IMG/VR virus record: IMGVR_UViG_3300002134_000302
Span: 1-32,983 of that record
Direction: 5' to 3' (one strand)
DNA from: a virus
Length of the DNA: 32,983 bases
In this document: in pieces, positions 11,957 through 20,719 of the stretch
Position numbering within the stretch: the first letter of the stretch is position 1
Layout: every line of letters begins with the position of its first letter
Translations under genes and position numbers: made by a program
The notes under the pieces: model-generated
What the model was told of the DNA's origin: nothing
Databases searched by the model: none
What the model saw: only the letters and a program-made list of their open reading frames with translations

Positions 11957-12433
11957 GTGGATATGGGTTCTCAAGCTACTCAGGAAGCTTTTGCGCAACT
12001 GGTCGGCACTACTCAGCCCGCGATCGCCAAGCACGTGAAAGCTCAAGTGCTTTCTGACGGCGGCACATTTTCAGAGTGGTTGATTGAATATTGCAGGAGG
12101 CTCCGCGAAGAGGCGGCAGGGCGAGTGCCAACCGATGCTCGCGAACGAAAAGACGTTGCCCAAGCGAGAGATGCCGAGGCAAATGCAGCGCTGAAAGAGC
12201 GAGAGCTGTATCGGCAAGATGGACTTATCTTGGATGCTGCCACTGTGCGCGATACCTTGGTGGAGTGGATATCGGTTAGTAAAAACGAATTTACAGGAGT
12301 CGTGGACAAGATCATCACGTCTATCGAATCAGACCATGGAATCACAGTTGAACGAGATCGGTTACAGCAAGACGTTGACGCTGCCTTGCGAGCTATTGAA
12401 AGTTACTCGTTCGAATTTGAAGGCGCTGATTGA
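11957..12433 (+). CDS. terminase small subunit, Nu1-like
   Basis: A 158-residue protein. The N-terminus (residues 3-45: TQEAFAQLVGTTQPAIAKHV) is a winged-helix-type DNA-binding motif that should recognise the packaging site. Residues about 60-90 are charged helix (RERKDVAQARDAEANAALKE) as in Nu1-family proteins, and the C-terminal half is the part that contacts the large subunit. GTG 11957 is about 10 bases after AGGGGGG; ATG 11963 is the alternative. The next gene, terminase large subunit, overlaps its end. Confidence 0.85.
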   Translation: MDMGSQATQEAFAQLVGTTQPAIAKHVKAQVLSDGGTFSEWLIEYCRRLREEAAGRVPTDARERKDVAQARDAEANAALKERELYRQDGLILDAATVRDTLVEWISVSKNEFTGVVDKIITSIESDHGITVERDRLQQDVDAALRAIESYSFEFEGAD

Positions 12434-14423
12434 CGAGGTACGCAAAGAGTGGGCGCCACAAGTAAACATGCCGCTGCTCGAATGGCTGCCAGAAAATATA
12501 CGCCTCCCCGCCGAGGATAGCGACACCGCTGGGTATTACCGCATAGAGTCGGTGCCGTATTTCTGGGGCGTAATGCATGCGCTAGACAGCGATGAAAGCT
12601 GGCTTGTTGTAATGCAGAAGGCCGCTCAAATTGGTTGGACGGTTCTGTTGGCGGCATGGATCTGCAAGGTGGCGAAGTTAGATCCCAGCCGAATATTGGC
12701 GCTGTTTCCTAAAGACGAAAAAGCGCGCAACTTTATTGATGAAAAGATGGTGCCAATGATTGGCGCATCGCCATCGATGAGGAAAGTTATTGATGTCAGC
12801 ACTAGCCGAAAAGCAGGTAATCGCACCACGGTAAAGAAGTTCGCAGGCGGCGAACTCAAGTGCACTGGATCGAATAGCGTAAGTAACGTTAAGTCGACAA
12901 GCGCACGGCGCGGCATTGTAGAAGAGCCAGACGACACCAACCGCGACATAGGCGACCAAGGCGACGCGATCCGCTTATTCCGCGAGCGCCTAAAACGCAT
13001 GCGCAAAAAGAAGCTGGTTGTTGGCGGCACACCGTCGGTGGCCGATCTGTCGCAAGTTGAACACTACACGCGGCTTGGCACCATGCGCATATTGCCGGTG
13101 ACATGCCACGACTGCGGCGAAAGTCATGTGCTGGACTGGCAGCAAGTCAGTTGGGACACCAAAGAAGGCGGCTCACCGCACCCTGTGTTTGGCTTAAACC
13201 TGCCAGACACCGCAATCTACAGCTGCCCACACTGCGGCAGTCTGTGGAGTGACTACCGGCGTCAGCGCAATATTTTGGATACCTGCAGAACGGCATATGA
13301 TGCTGGCGACAAATTTGCCGGCTGGGTAAAGCAGCAAATTGGCGATGGCTACACCGCCGATCAGTGCGAACCCATTGAAACCTTCATGGAGTTGTCAGAG
13401 CTTTATGTTTGCATGCCTGGCACCAGCTTGGCAGACGTGGTGCGAGATTATTTGGAGGCAGAACACGAAGCCGAAGCCGGTGATGAATCAGCCCGCATCG
13501 TATTTCAAAACAGCAAACTTGGCAGGCCGTACCAATACGCGGCCAACCAAGTTTTGGATAGCGAAACCCTGCGCAAATCGGCAGAAGACTATCCCGAACT
13601 AACCTGCCCAGAAGGCGGCTTGATGGTCACCGTTGGCGTCGACGTTCAGCATGATCGGTTGGCGGTGATTATTCGCGCCTTTGGTCGCAATGAAGAAAGT
13701 TGGCTGATGCACTGGGGCGAGATCGACGGCGACCCAGCCGACAAGCAAGACGCTTGCTGGGACGCGCTCGACAAACTCATATTTCAGCCATTCACGCACA
13801 CGCGGTTTGGCAGCATTATCGCTGCGGCGGTCAGTATCGATTCGTCAGACGGCACCACCAGTAACGCAGTTTATAACTGGGTGCGCACTCGCACTAAGAA
13901 ATATCGCGGCACCCTGATCATGGCGATTAAGGGTGACAGCAACGACCAAGGCACAAAAGAAATATTTAGCCTGCCACGGCAGGTAGATCGCAACAACGCA
14001 AAACGGCCAACCAAGGCAGACCGCTTTGGTGTGCGGGTTTACATGGTCGGCACCCACAAAGCCAAAGACCTAATAGCAAAACGCTTGCAAGGCACCAGCG
14101 CCTACATGCACAGCTGCATGCACGTTCGCCAAGACTACTGGGAACAAGTAACTGCCGAGGTCAAAGCACCCAGCAAGCGCCATCGCGGCAAGCTGCTTTG
14201 GCAACTGCGCAGCGGAAAACGTAACGAAGCAGGCGACTGCGAAAATTACGCACTGCACGCTGCACACGCCAAAGGCATGCACAAACTGACTGACGGTAAA
14301 TGGTCAGAGATAGAGGCCCGCCTAGGGCAAAAAACATTATTCAGCGACACAGGTGAAACAGCAGAACACAAACCAAAGCGCAAGCGGCGCGGATCTGCAC
14401 CTGTTGGGTCGTTGTTGGGATAG
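12396..14423 (+). CDS. terminase large subunit, GpA family
   Basis: A protein of about 675 residues that packages DNA into the prohead. Recognisable parts are the N-terminal adaptor motif (EWLPENIRLPAEDSDTAGYY then VPYFWGVM), a Walker A-like strand VVMQKAAQIGWT, a Walker B region RGIVEEPDD, a zinc-ribbon pair (CHDCGES and CPHCGSLW), and the nuclease domain (VTVGVDVQHDRLAVIIRAFG, with GRNEESWLMHWGEIDGDP). All correspond to lambda gpA. The start is uncertain: TTG 12396 keeps the N-terminal helix with a 38-base overlap; ATG 12336 and ATG 12468 are alternatives. There is no strong ribosome site, so coupling to nu1 is likely. Confidence 0.93.
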   Translation: MKVTRSNLKALIDEVRKEWAPQVNMPLLEWLPENIRLPAEDSDTAGYYRIESVPYFWGVMHALDSDESWLVVMQKAAQIGWTVLLAAWICKVAKLDPSRILALFPKDEKARNFIDEKMVPMIGASPSMRKVIDVSTSRKAGNRTTVKKFAGGELKCTGSNSVSNVKSTSARRGIVEEPDDTNRDIGDQGDAIRLFRERLKRMRKKKLVVGGTPSVADLSQVEHYTRLGTMRILPVTCHDCGESHVLDWQQVSWDTKEGGSPHPVFGLNLPDTAIYSCPHCGSLWSDYRRQRNILDTCRTAYDAGDKFAGWVKQQIGDGYTADQCEPIETFMELSELYVCMPGTSLADVVRDYLEAEHEAEAGDESARIVFQNSKLGRPYQYAANQVLDSETLRKSAEDYPELTCPEGGLMVTVGVDVQHDRLAVIIRAFGRNEESWLMHWGEIDGDPADKQDACWDALDKLIFQPFTHTRFGSIIAAAVSIDSSDGTTSNAVYNWVRTRTKKYRGTLIMAIKGDSNDQGTKEIFSLPRQVDRNNAKRPTKADRFGVRVYMVGTHKAKDLIAKRLQGTSAYMHSCMHVRQDYWEQVTAEVKAPSKRHRGKLLWQLRSGKRNEAGDCENYALHAAHAKGMHKLTDGKWSEIEARLGQKTLFSDTGETAEHKPKRKRRGSAPVGSLLG

Positions 14424-14437
14424 AAAGGGGAAAGCTA

Positions 14438-14875
14438 ATGAGATCAATATTTACGATCTTGGCAGGTGCAATTGTTGGCGTTGCGATAGGCTTGCTTTTG
14501 GATGATATCGCTGTGGGTGCGGGGGTAGTTTTTCTTGTGCCATTACTTTTTGAATCATCGCCAACGCGGCAAAGACTTTGGGAGAAGGCTGTTAAAAACC
14601 ACCCGCAAGGGCAAGTGCTATCACGCTGGCTGCTCGTAGTACGCGCTGTGCTATTCCCGTTAGATACATTTTATTGGCGCATGAGCAAAACGCGCGGCTA
14701 CGACTGGCAAACTGATTCATGGAATATTGAAGGCGTTCGGTATCCGCGTTCCGCACTTAACGCCCTTCGCCGGGCAAGCGGTGAATGCTACCCGTTAGAT
14801 TTCTATGGTGAGTCTATAGTTATTAAGCGTGAGGAAATCGGCAGCACTAAGATTAGCCAGCCCTTTTCTGACTAA
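14438..14875 (+). CDS. inserted membrane protein (moron-like)
   Basis: A 145-residue protein with two N-terminal hydrophobic segments (FTILAGAIVGVAIGLLL and VGAGVVFLVPLLF) and a basic soluble tail with many aromatic residues (DTFYWRMSKTRGYDWQTDSW). GAAAGGGGAAAG lies just upstream as ribosome site. It lies between the terminase and gpW, where most related phages have no gene, and has its own terminator downstream, which is typical of morons. A host-membrane role such as superinfection exclusion is a guess. No family recognised. Confidence 0.7.
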   Translation: MRSIFTILAGAIVGVAIGLLLDDIAVGAGVVFLVPLLFESSPTRQRLWEKAVKNHPQGQVLSRWLLVVRAVLFPLDTFYWRMSKTRGYDWQTDSWNIEGVRYPRSALNALRRASGECYPLDFYGESIVIKREEIGSTKISQPFSD

Positions 14876-14908
14876 AAATTTAAAACAAAGTTTCACATGA
14901 AACACCCC

Positions 14909-14933
14909 AAACCGGCCAAGCGCCGGTTTTTTT
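14909..14933 (+). terminator. rho-independent terminator after the membrane protein
   Basis: Stem AAACCGGC (14909-14916) with GCCGGTTT (around 14922-14929), short loop and a T-run to 14933. It lies inside the late operon, so polymerase must read through it for head gene expression. Confidence 0.85.
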
Positions 14934-14949
14934 ACGCCTAGGAAAACAC

Positions 14950-15171
14950 ATGACTCAATCTGCAAGCGACATGCTCGACCTGTATATACAGGCCGAAAAG
15001 GATGTGCTCGAAGGTAAGACCACCACCATGAATGGTCGCACCCTGAGCATGGAGAACCTGCAAGAGATCCGTGCTGGCCGTAAAGAATGGGAGCGGCGTG
15101 TGGCGTCTGTAAATGCGACGGCAGCAGGGCGCAAGCGTCGGAGCCCAGCACTGGCGACCTTTGTACGATGA
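14950..15171 (+). CDS. head-tail joining protein, gpW-like
   Basis: A 73-residue protein. Its acidic helical start (ASDMLDLYIQAEKDVLEG), the strand TTTMNGRTLSMENLQEI, and the basic end (RKEWERRVASVNATAAGRKR) match lambda gpW, which fills the portal ring and readies the head for tail joining. It is encoded directly before the portal gene, as W is before B in lambda, with an ATGA overlap at 15168-15171. Confidence 0.85.
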   Translation: MTQSASDMLDLYIQAEKDVLEGKTTTMNGRTLSMENLQEIRAGRKEWERRVASVNATAAGRKRRSPALATFVR

Positions 15172-16703
15172 ACATTATTGATAAAACCATTGGCGCAATC
15201 TCGCCTGAGCGCGGGTTAAAACGCTGGAAGGCACGGCAAGCCCTGCAAATTGCAGCGCGCTACGAAGCCGCCCAGCCCAGCCGCACCCGTAAAAACCCTG
15301 CTGACAATCGCAGCGGCGACGCGGTTACAGAGTACGACATTGTGACGCTGCGCGGCCAAGCGCGGCACCTAGAACAAAACCATGATTTTGCTTTTGGCAT
15401 ATTAACCACGCTGATCAATAACATTGTTGGGCCGCGCGGTATTGCTGTCGAGTTTATGCCCAAGCGCATTGGCAGCGACGAAATTGACGCCGACCTAGCC
15501 GCCGAAATGGGCGAGGCATATAAAGAATGGTGCCGCCGTCCTGAATGCACCGGCCAGCATAGCTGGGCCAAAACCCAACGCCTGCTGGCGCTCACATGGC
15601 TGCGCGATGGTGAAGTATTACTGCGCCATTTAGAGGGCGTAATACCTGGGCTAAAGCACGGCAGCAACGTGCCTTACAGCGTTGAATGTTTTGAGCCTGA
15701 CTTTTTACCCGTTGACCACAACGACCCAGCCAAACGAATTGTTCAAGGCGTGGAAAAAAACGCATGGGGCCAGCACGTTGGCTACTGGCTGTATGACGAT
15801 CATCCCGGCGGTAACAAATTTTGGAAGATGCAGGCGCGCCGTTATTCGGCCACCAATATTGAGCACTTAAAGTTTGTGCGTCGCTTACACCAGACTCGGG
15901 GCGTGTCGATTTTTGCCACGGTAATGAACCGCATAAACGACATTAAAGACTACGAAGAAGCCGAGCGCGTAGCTGCAAAGATCGCCAGCATGATGGTGGG
16001 CTTTATTCAGAAAGGCGATGCCAGCCTTTACGAAGGTAGCGACGACACCGACGGCGATGGCAACCGCCAATTAAGTTTTCAGGCTGGTGGCATCTATGAC
16101 GATTTAGAGCCCGGCGAAACTGTGGGCACTATTCAAAGTAATCGCCCCAGCGCCTTGCTCACCCCGTTTTTAGAAACCATGCAGCGCATGGCGGCCACCG
16201 GCACCATGGCCAGCTTTAGCAGTATTAGTAAAAACTACAACGGCACTTACAGCGCCCAGCGCCAAGAACTAGTGGAGCAATGGAGCAACTACGAAACCCT
16301 CAGCCTTGAATTCTGTGAAGAGATCGTAGAGCCGGTAGTGCGCCGCTGGGTGCAAATGATGCAGCTAAGCGGTGCTATTGATATCCCGCCAGAGGTGGAC
16401 GTTAGCAGCTTGCTGCATGTGGATTTCATCACCCCAAGCATGCCGTGGATCAACCCCGTGCACGAAGCGCAGGCGGACGAAATACTGCTGGAAAACATGC
16501 TTATCAGCCCTCAGCAGTCCATTCGCCGACGCGGCCGAAACCCCCATGAGGTGCTGGATCAAACGGCATTGTGGAACAAAAGCGTCAAAGAAAAAGAACT
16601 TGCTACGCCAGCCAAGCGACCAACAACAAGTGACACTGAGAGTGACCCCGTTACCAAGGCCGCACTAGCCATGCTGGAAGGGCTCAGCAATGAAGGCGGC
16701 TGA
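15168..16703 (+). CDS. portal protein, lambda gpB family
   Basis: A 511-residue protein with the ordinary portal length. The N-terminus carries the family pattern ([20 protein letters not shown]), then [36 protein letters not shown], the stem region ([29 protein letters not shown]) and the C-terminal [20 protein letters not shown]. Portals form the dodecameric ring through which DNA enters and leaves. ATG 15168 is ATGA-coupled to gpW. The C-terminus is short and Thr-rich and overlaps the next gene by 14 bases. Confidence 0.94.
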   Translation: MNIIDKTIGAISPERGLKRWKARQALQIAARYEAAQPSRTRKNPADNRSGDAVTEYDIVTLRGQARHLEQNHDFAFGILTTLINNIVGPRGIAVEFMPKRIGSDEIDADLAAEMGEAYKEWCRRPECTGQHSWAKTQRLLALTWLRDGEVLLRHLEGVIPGLKHGSNVPYSVECFEPDFLPVDHNDPAKRIVQGVEKNAWGQHVGYWLYDDHPGGNKFWKMQARRYSATNIEHLKFVRRLHQTRGVSIFATVMNRINDIKDYEEAERVAAKIASMMVGFIQKGDASLYEGSDDTDGDGNRQLSFQAGGIYDDLEPGETVGTIQSNRPSALLTPFLETMQRMAATGTMASFSSISKNYNGTYSAQRQELVEQWSNYETLSLEFCEEIVEPVVRRWVQMMQLSGAIDIPPEVDVSSLLHVDFITPSMPWINPVHEAQADEILLENMLISPQQSIRRRGRNPHEVLDQTALWNKSVKEKELATPAKRPTTSDTESDPVTKAALAMLEGLSNEGG

Positions 16704-17982
16704 CAGGCGCAGCGAGCTACTCAGCCTGGCAGTCGCTGCGAAAGCAGTAAAGGTAATGGCCAAGGCTGCAAACCTGCGTTGGCGAGGTAGCTACAAGCGC
16801 GATGCCGACTACCTTGCCGGTGATGTGGTGTTTTGGCAGGGCAGCAGCTACGTATGCGACACGCCCTGCAAGGGTGTGCTGCCGAGCAACACAGACAACT
16901 GGACGCCGCTGGCGCTGAGGGGCGCGCAAGGCCAGACCGGGCCAGCAGGCCCTCAGGGGCTGAAAGGCGATACCGGCGACACTGGTCCAGCAGGCCCGCA
17001 AGGCCTGAAAGGCGATACCGGCGACACTGGCCCAGCAGGCCCTCAGGGACTGAAAGGCGATACCGGCGACACTGGTCCAGCAGGTCCGCAAGGCCCGAAA
17101 GGCGATACCGGCGACACTGGCCCAGCAGGCCCTCAGGGACTGAAAGGCGATACCGGCGACACTGGCCCAACAGGCCCTCAGGGACTGAAAGGCGATACCG
17201 GCGACACTGGCCCAGCAGGCCCTCAGGGACTGAAAGGCGATACCGGCGACACTGGTCCAGCAGGTCCGCAAGGCCCGAAAGGCGATACCGGCGACACTGG
17301 CCCAGCAGGCCCTCAGGGACTGAAAGGCGATACCGGCGACACTGGCCCAACAGGCCCTCAGGGACTGAAAGGCGATACCGGCGACACTGGCCCAGCAGGC
17401 CCTCAGGGACTGAAAGGCGATACCGGCGACACTGGCCCAGTAGGCCCTCAGGGGCTGAAAGGCGATACCGGCGACACTGGCCCGCGCGGACCAGGCATGG
17501 AGCTTTGGACTGGCGAAGACTACCCGGCAGTAGGTGACTTTCCAGAGCCGCTAGCGATCATGTACCGGCAGGCGGACGGTAGCTTATTTTTCCGCGTGAA
17601 TGACCCGCAGTCGGGCGAGCTTGTCGCGCGTGTGCTCAACCAGTGGCAGAGCGACTATCTATACGAAGCGAAGGCAAATAAGGGCGTTAACGGCGGGTAT
17701 CCCGCGATAAACGAGAATGGCGGGATTGACGCTGTGGCGTTTGGTGCGACAGCAATTGCAGGCAACGGCGGGTACTTCGTTAATGGTGTGAGAGTTGTGG
17801 GCGCCCAGCAGCCTGTTATCGCCGACTCTCAAGCGCCTGTCTCTAGCGAAAACGTCGATGTTTTTTACGGCTCCACAGAGCAAGACGTTATCCGGAGCTT
17901 GCAGACCACGGTTAACGAGCTGCAAACCACACTGAATTCAGCGCTCGCAGCTTTGCGAGCACACGGCTTAATTGCCCAGTAG
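16690..17982 (+). CDS. collagen-like virion protein
   Basis: A 430-residue protein with three parts. Residues about 28-75 form a small carbohydrate-binding-like module ([20 protein letters not shown], then NTDNWTPL). Residues about 84-263 are twelve collagen-type 15-residue units [15 protein letters not shown], with occasional P or T variants, a strict Gly-X-Y triple-helix pattern. Residues about 264-430 form a C-terminal domain ending in a leucine heptad helix ([20 protein letters not shown]) suited to trimer formation. It overlaps the portal end by 14 bases and precedes the capsid protease. A head-fibre or surface decoration role is inferred. Confidence 0.85.
   Translation: MKAADRRSELLSLAVAAKAVKVMAKAANLRWRGSYKRDADYLAGDVVFWQGSSYVCDTPCKGVLPSNTDNWTPLALRGAQGQTGPAGPQGLKGDTGDTGPAGPQGLKGDTGDTGPAGPQGLKGDTGDTGPAGPQGPKGDTGDTGPAGPQGLKGDTGDTGPTGPQGLKGDTGDTGPAGPQGLKGDTGDTGPAGPQGPKGDTGDTGPAGPQGLKGDTGDTGPTGPQGLKGDTGDTGPAGPQGLKGDTGDTGPVGPQGLKGDTGDTGPRGPGMELWTGEDYPAVGDFPEPLAIMYRQADGSLFFRVNDPQSGELVARVLNQWQSDYLYEAKANKGVNGGYPAINENGGIDAVAFGATAIAGNGGYFVNGVRVVGAQQPVIADSQAPVSSENVDVFYGSTEQDVIRSLQTTVNELQTTLNSALAALRAHGLIAQ
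16939..17478 (+). repeat. collagen tandem repeat, 12 x 45 bp
   Basis: Twelve in-frame 45-bp units encode the 15-residue collagen unit. Inside the array, 17041-17220 is repeated exactly as 17221-17400, a 180-bp block of four units, with the match running on both sides (at least back to 17011 and on to 17435). The third bases are nearly uniform, so the array spread recently by recombination or slippage. Confidence 0.97.
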
Positions 17983-18019
17983 AGCCCAGTCGCTGGCAAT
18001 AGCAAAACGAGGAAACCCC

Positions 18020-18106
18020 ATGCACACAAAACAACAACCACGCGCCAGTGCGCGAGGCGGCAGCGCTGCGCCCAAAGAAAAGCCAGCGCGGCAGCGAATC
18101 AGTTAG
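18020..18106 (+). CDS. possible 28-residue peptide upstream of the capsid gene
   Basis: A short frame MHTKQQPRASARGGSAAP... starts at ATG 18020 with GAGG eight bases upstream and ends at TAG 18106. It is very basic and lies in the 158-base gap between the collagen-like gene and the protease-capsid gene. It could be a small structural or leader peptide, or chance. The good ribosome site is the only support. Confidence 0.3.
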   Translation: MHTKQQPRASARGGSAAPKEKPARQRIS

Positions 18107-18140
18107 CGGCAACCACACAACCCAACAAGCAGGTATAGCA

Positions 18141-20183
18141 ATGAGCAAACACTGGTACAGCATGGCGATGAGCTCGCCCCAGGCAGCGGCCAACAAAACC
18201 GCCGAAATTCATATCTATGGTTACGTTGGCGGATGGGATGTAAGCGCCCGCCAATTTGCCAAAGACCTAAAAGAACTCGGCGAGCTGGATGAAATTCAGC
18301 TGCACATTAACAGCCCCGGCGGTAGCGTGTTTGAAGGTACCGCCATCTACAACCTGCTGAAGAACCACAAGGCCAAAATCGAAACCCATATTGACGGTAT
18401 TGCCGCCAGCATGGGCAGTGTAATCGCCCTGGCAGGCGACACGGTGCACATTGCCGAGAACGCCTACTTCATGATTCACAACCCAAGCGGCGTGGTCGCA
18501 GGGGAAGAGAAAGACATGAAAAAGGCGGCCGACCTGCTGGCCAAGATAAAAACCACCATGGTCAACCTCTACTCATCGCGCAGCGGCATGAGCGAAGAAG
18601 CGGTGGTAGAGGCTATGGATGAAGAAACCTGGTACGCCGGCACCGAAGCCGTAGAAGCAGGCTTTGCCACTGACACCACCGCAGCGATCGATTTGGCCGC
18701 GTGCTATGAGTCTGACCTTCTCAACAAATTCAAGAACACACCAAACGCCGTGCTTGAAGCGGCCACGGTGAGCACGGACACAACATTTACCCCGTCTGCG
18801 GTTGCAGGCACTCAACCCAAGCAAGAGGCTAAACCTATGGACCCTAAAAACCCTAAGCCGGTTGCAACCGCCGATGATGAAGCGATTGTAACCCCCGAAA
18901 TGCGCGCTGCCATCGTTGCCGAGGCTCAACAAGCCGAAGCCACACGCCGCACAGAGATTAAAGCTGTATTTAAAGGCTTTGACGCTCACAGCGACGTAAT
19001 GACCGCCTGCCTTGATGATATGAACTGCGACATGCAGGGCGCCAAAGACAAACTGTTAGCAGCCCTAGGCTCTAGCAACAGTCAGCCTGGCCACAGCTAC
19101 AGCATTGTAGTGCAAGACGGTGCCGGTATTGCTCGAATGAAAGCCCATGCTGAAAACACCATTGCGATGCGTGCACTGGGTGCCAAGCGCGAAGAAAACA
19201 ACGAGCTGGCCGGCTACACCATGTTTGAACTGGCCCGCATGATGCTGCACGCGCGCAACGTGAACACCGGCGGCATGGACAAAATGGCATTGGTTGCTGC
19301 TGCGTTTACTCACAGCTCTGGCGACTTCACCACCGTGCTTGGCAACATCGCCTATAAGGCAATGTTAAAAGGCTACGAAGAAGCCGACGAAGTGTTCCAG
19401 CGCTTCACCTCGGTTGGTTCATTCAGCGACTTTAAGGTACACACTCGCACTGATCTTGGCTCGTTTCCAAGTCTGCGCAAAGTGGCTGCAGGCGCCGAAT
19501 ACAAATATGTGACGATTGGTGAGCGTGCAGAAACCGCAGTGCTGGCCACCTACGGCGAAAAATTCGGCATTAACCGCCAAGCGATTATTAACGATGACCT
19601 TGGCTTGTTCACGCGCCTGCCTAAGAAAATGGGTGGGGCGGCAATCCGCACCGTTGGCGACTTGGTGTTTGATATTTTCCTGAACAACCCGGCAATGGCA
19701 GACACAGTTGCATTGTTCCATGCCAATCATAGCAACCTGTTATCAGCTAGCGGTATCAACACTGCTGGTATTGATGCGGCGCGCACTGCAATGGGGACAC
19801 AAAAGGACGGCAATGCCACACTTAACCTTCGTCCCAAATTCTTGTTGTGCGGCATTGGCGACGAAGGCGCAGCCAAAGTTGCACTAGAGTCAGAATTTGA
19901 AGTTGGGGCCAGCGCTAAGAACAACACCGTGCCTAACAGTGTGCGCGGGCTTTGCGAAGTTATTAGTGACGCGCGCCTAACCGCAGCACATAACTCGTGG
20001 TATTTGCTAGCTGACCAAAACATGCACGACACCATTGAAGTGCAGTATTTAGATGGCCAGCAAGCCCCAGTGCTTGAGCAGCAAAACGGCTGGGACGTTG
20101 ATGGTACTGAATTCAAAGTACGCATGGACGCAGCAGCAAAAGCGTGGGACTACCGCGGCATGACCAAAACCCCTAAAAGCTAA
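18141..20183 (+). CDS. ClpP-type prohead protease/major capsid fusion protein
   Basis: A 680-residue protein. Residues about 15-200 are a ClpP/S14-type prohead protease with INSPGGSVFEG, the serine motif GIAASMGSVIALAG, MIHNPSG with the catalytic histidine, and a late AGFATDTTAA aspartate. Residues about 230-290 form the scaffold-like linker (charged helix). Residues about 300-680 are the major capsid domain (FQRFTSVGSFSDFKVHTRTD, EKFGINRQAIINDDLGLFTR, LFHANHSNLLSA). ATG 18141 is chosen over an upstream GTG because the motif content begins there. This is the fused form of the lambda C/Nu3 and E functions. The protease is expected to cut itself off during maturation. Confidence 0.93.
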   Translation: MSKHWYSMAMSSPQAAANKTAEIHIYGYVGGWDVSARQFAKDLKELGELDEIQLHINSPGGSVFEGTAIYNLLKNHKAKIETHIDGIAASMGSVIALAGDTVHIAENAYFMIHNPSGVVAGEEKDMKKAADLLAKIKTTMVNLYSSRSGMSEEAVVEAMDEETWYAGTEAVEAGFATDTTAAIDLAACYESDLLNKFKNTPNAVLEAATVSTDTTFTPSAVAGTQPKQEAKPMDPKNPKPVATADDEAIVTPEMRAAIVAEAQQAEATRRTEIKAVFKGFDAHSDVMTACLDDMNCDMQGAKDKLLAALGSSNSQPGHSYSIVVQDGAGIARMKAHAENTIAMRALGAKREENNELAGYTMFELARMMLHARNVNTGGMDKMALVAAAFTHSSGDFTTVLGNIAYKAMLKGYEEADEVFQRFTSVGSFSDFKVHTRTDLGSFPSLRKVAAGAEYKYVTIGERAETAVLATYGEKFGINRQAIINDDLGLFTRLPKKMGGAAIRTVGDLVFDIFLNNPAMADTVALFHANHSNLLSASGINTAGIDAARTAMGTQKDGNATLNLRPKFLLCGIGDEGAAKVALESEFEVGASAKNNTVPNSVRGLCEVISDARLTAAHNSWYLLADQNMHDTIEVQYLDGQQAPVLEQQNGWDVDGTEFKVRMDAAAKAWDYRGMTKTPKS

Positions 20184-20202
20184 TTCTTAGCAATTAACCA
20201 AT

Positions 20203-20232
20203 AAAAACCGCCGACATAGTTCGGCGGTTTTT
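20203..20232 (+). terminator. rho-independent terminator after the capsid gene
   Basis: Stem CCGCCGA (20208-20214) with TCGGCGG (20221-20227), six-base loop, flanking A-run and T-run. It lies between the capsid and decoration genes. Confidence 0.9.
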
Positions 20233-20265
20233 GTATCTGCATTCTGAAAATTTTGGAGAAATAAA

Positions 20266-20628
20266 ATGGCTGACAATTATGTAGCAGCAGGGAATGTCCT
20301 GGATCATATCGCGAGTGGCGATATTGCCAGTAACGAAGTGGTGGTCATGGGCAATATTTTGGGCGTGGCGCTAGATGATATCGCTGATACCGAAACGGGT
20401 CCCGTGCAAATTAAGGGTGTGTTTACTGTACCCAAAGTAAGTGGCGCCGTTATTGCGCAAGGCGAATCGCTCACTTACGACGTAAGTGCCGAGGCCTTCG
20501 ACGATAGCGCGGCAACACCCGCAACCGGTGACATTACTGGCGCAGCAGCAGTTGCTGCAGTGGCAGCGGCTGACGGTGAAACCACTATGCAGGTGTTATT
20601 CACTGGCGTGCCGGGCACCGTTAACTGA
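20266..20628 (+). CDS. DUF2190-like capsid decoration/cement protein
   Basis: A 120-residue protein, MADNYVAAGNVLDHIASGDI, with the DUF2190 pattern of strand-turn repeats (VVVMGNILGVALDDIADTET then VFTVPKVSGAVIAQGESLTY) ending in a valine strand. Such proteins decorate and stabilise the capsid after expansion, like lambda gpD in role. A GGAG ribosome site stands upstream of ATG 20266. Directly after the TGA at 20626-20628 the same frame stays open for 23 codons to TAA 20700. Confidence 0.85.
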   Translation: MADNYVAAGNVLDHIASGDIASNEVVVMGNILGVALDDIADTETGPVQIKGVFTVPKVSGAVIAQGESLTYDVSAEAFDDSAATPATGDITGAAAVAAVAAADGETTMQVLFTGVPGTVN

Positions 20629-20719
20629 GACGAAGAGCCGTCAGAGGGTGGCTTAGTCGACTTTTTTGACGATCTTTTAAACCCTCTGCTGCTGCCGTAA
20701 TCAACCGGCGAGGTAATCA

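Noticed and set aside
16717-17350. Long open frames on the opposite strand and in the second frame across the collagen repeats
   Set aside because: They are by-products of a 45-bp repeat without stops in several frames; their translations are low-complexity and lack starts with ribosome sites.
16939-17478. Regular repeats that could be mistaken for a CRISPR array
   Set aside because: The 45-bp units are contiguous with no unique spacers and encode Gly-X-Y collagen triplets in frame.
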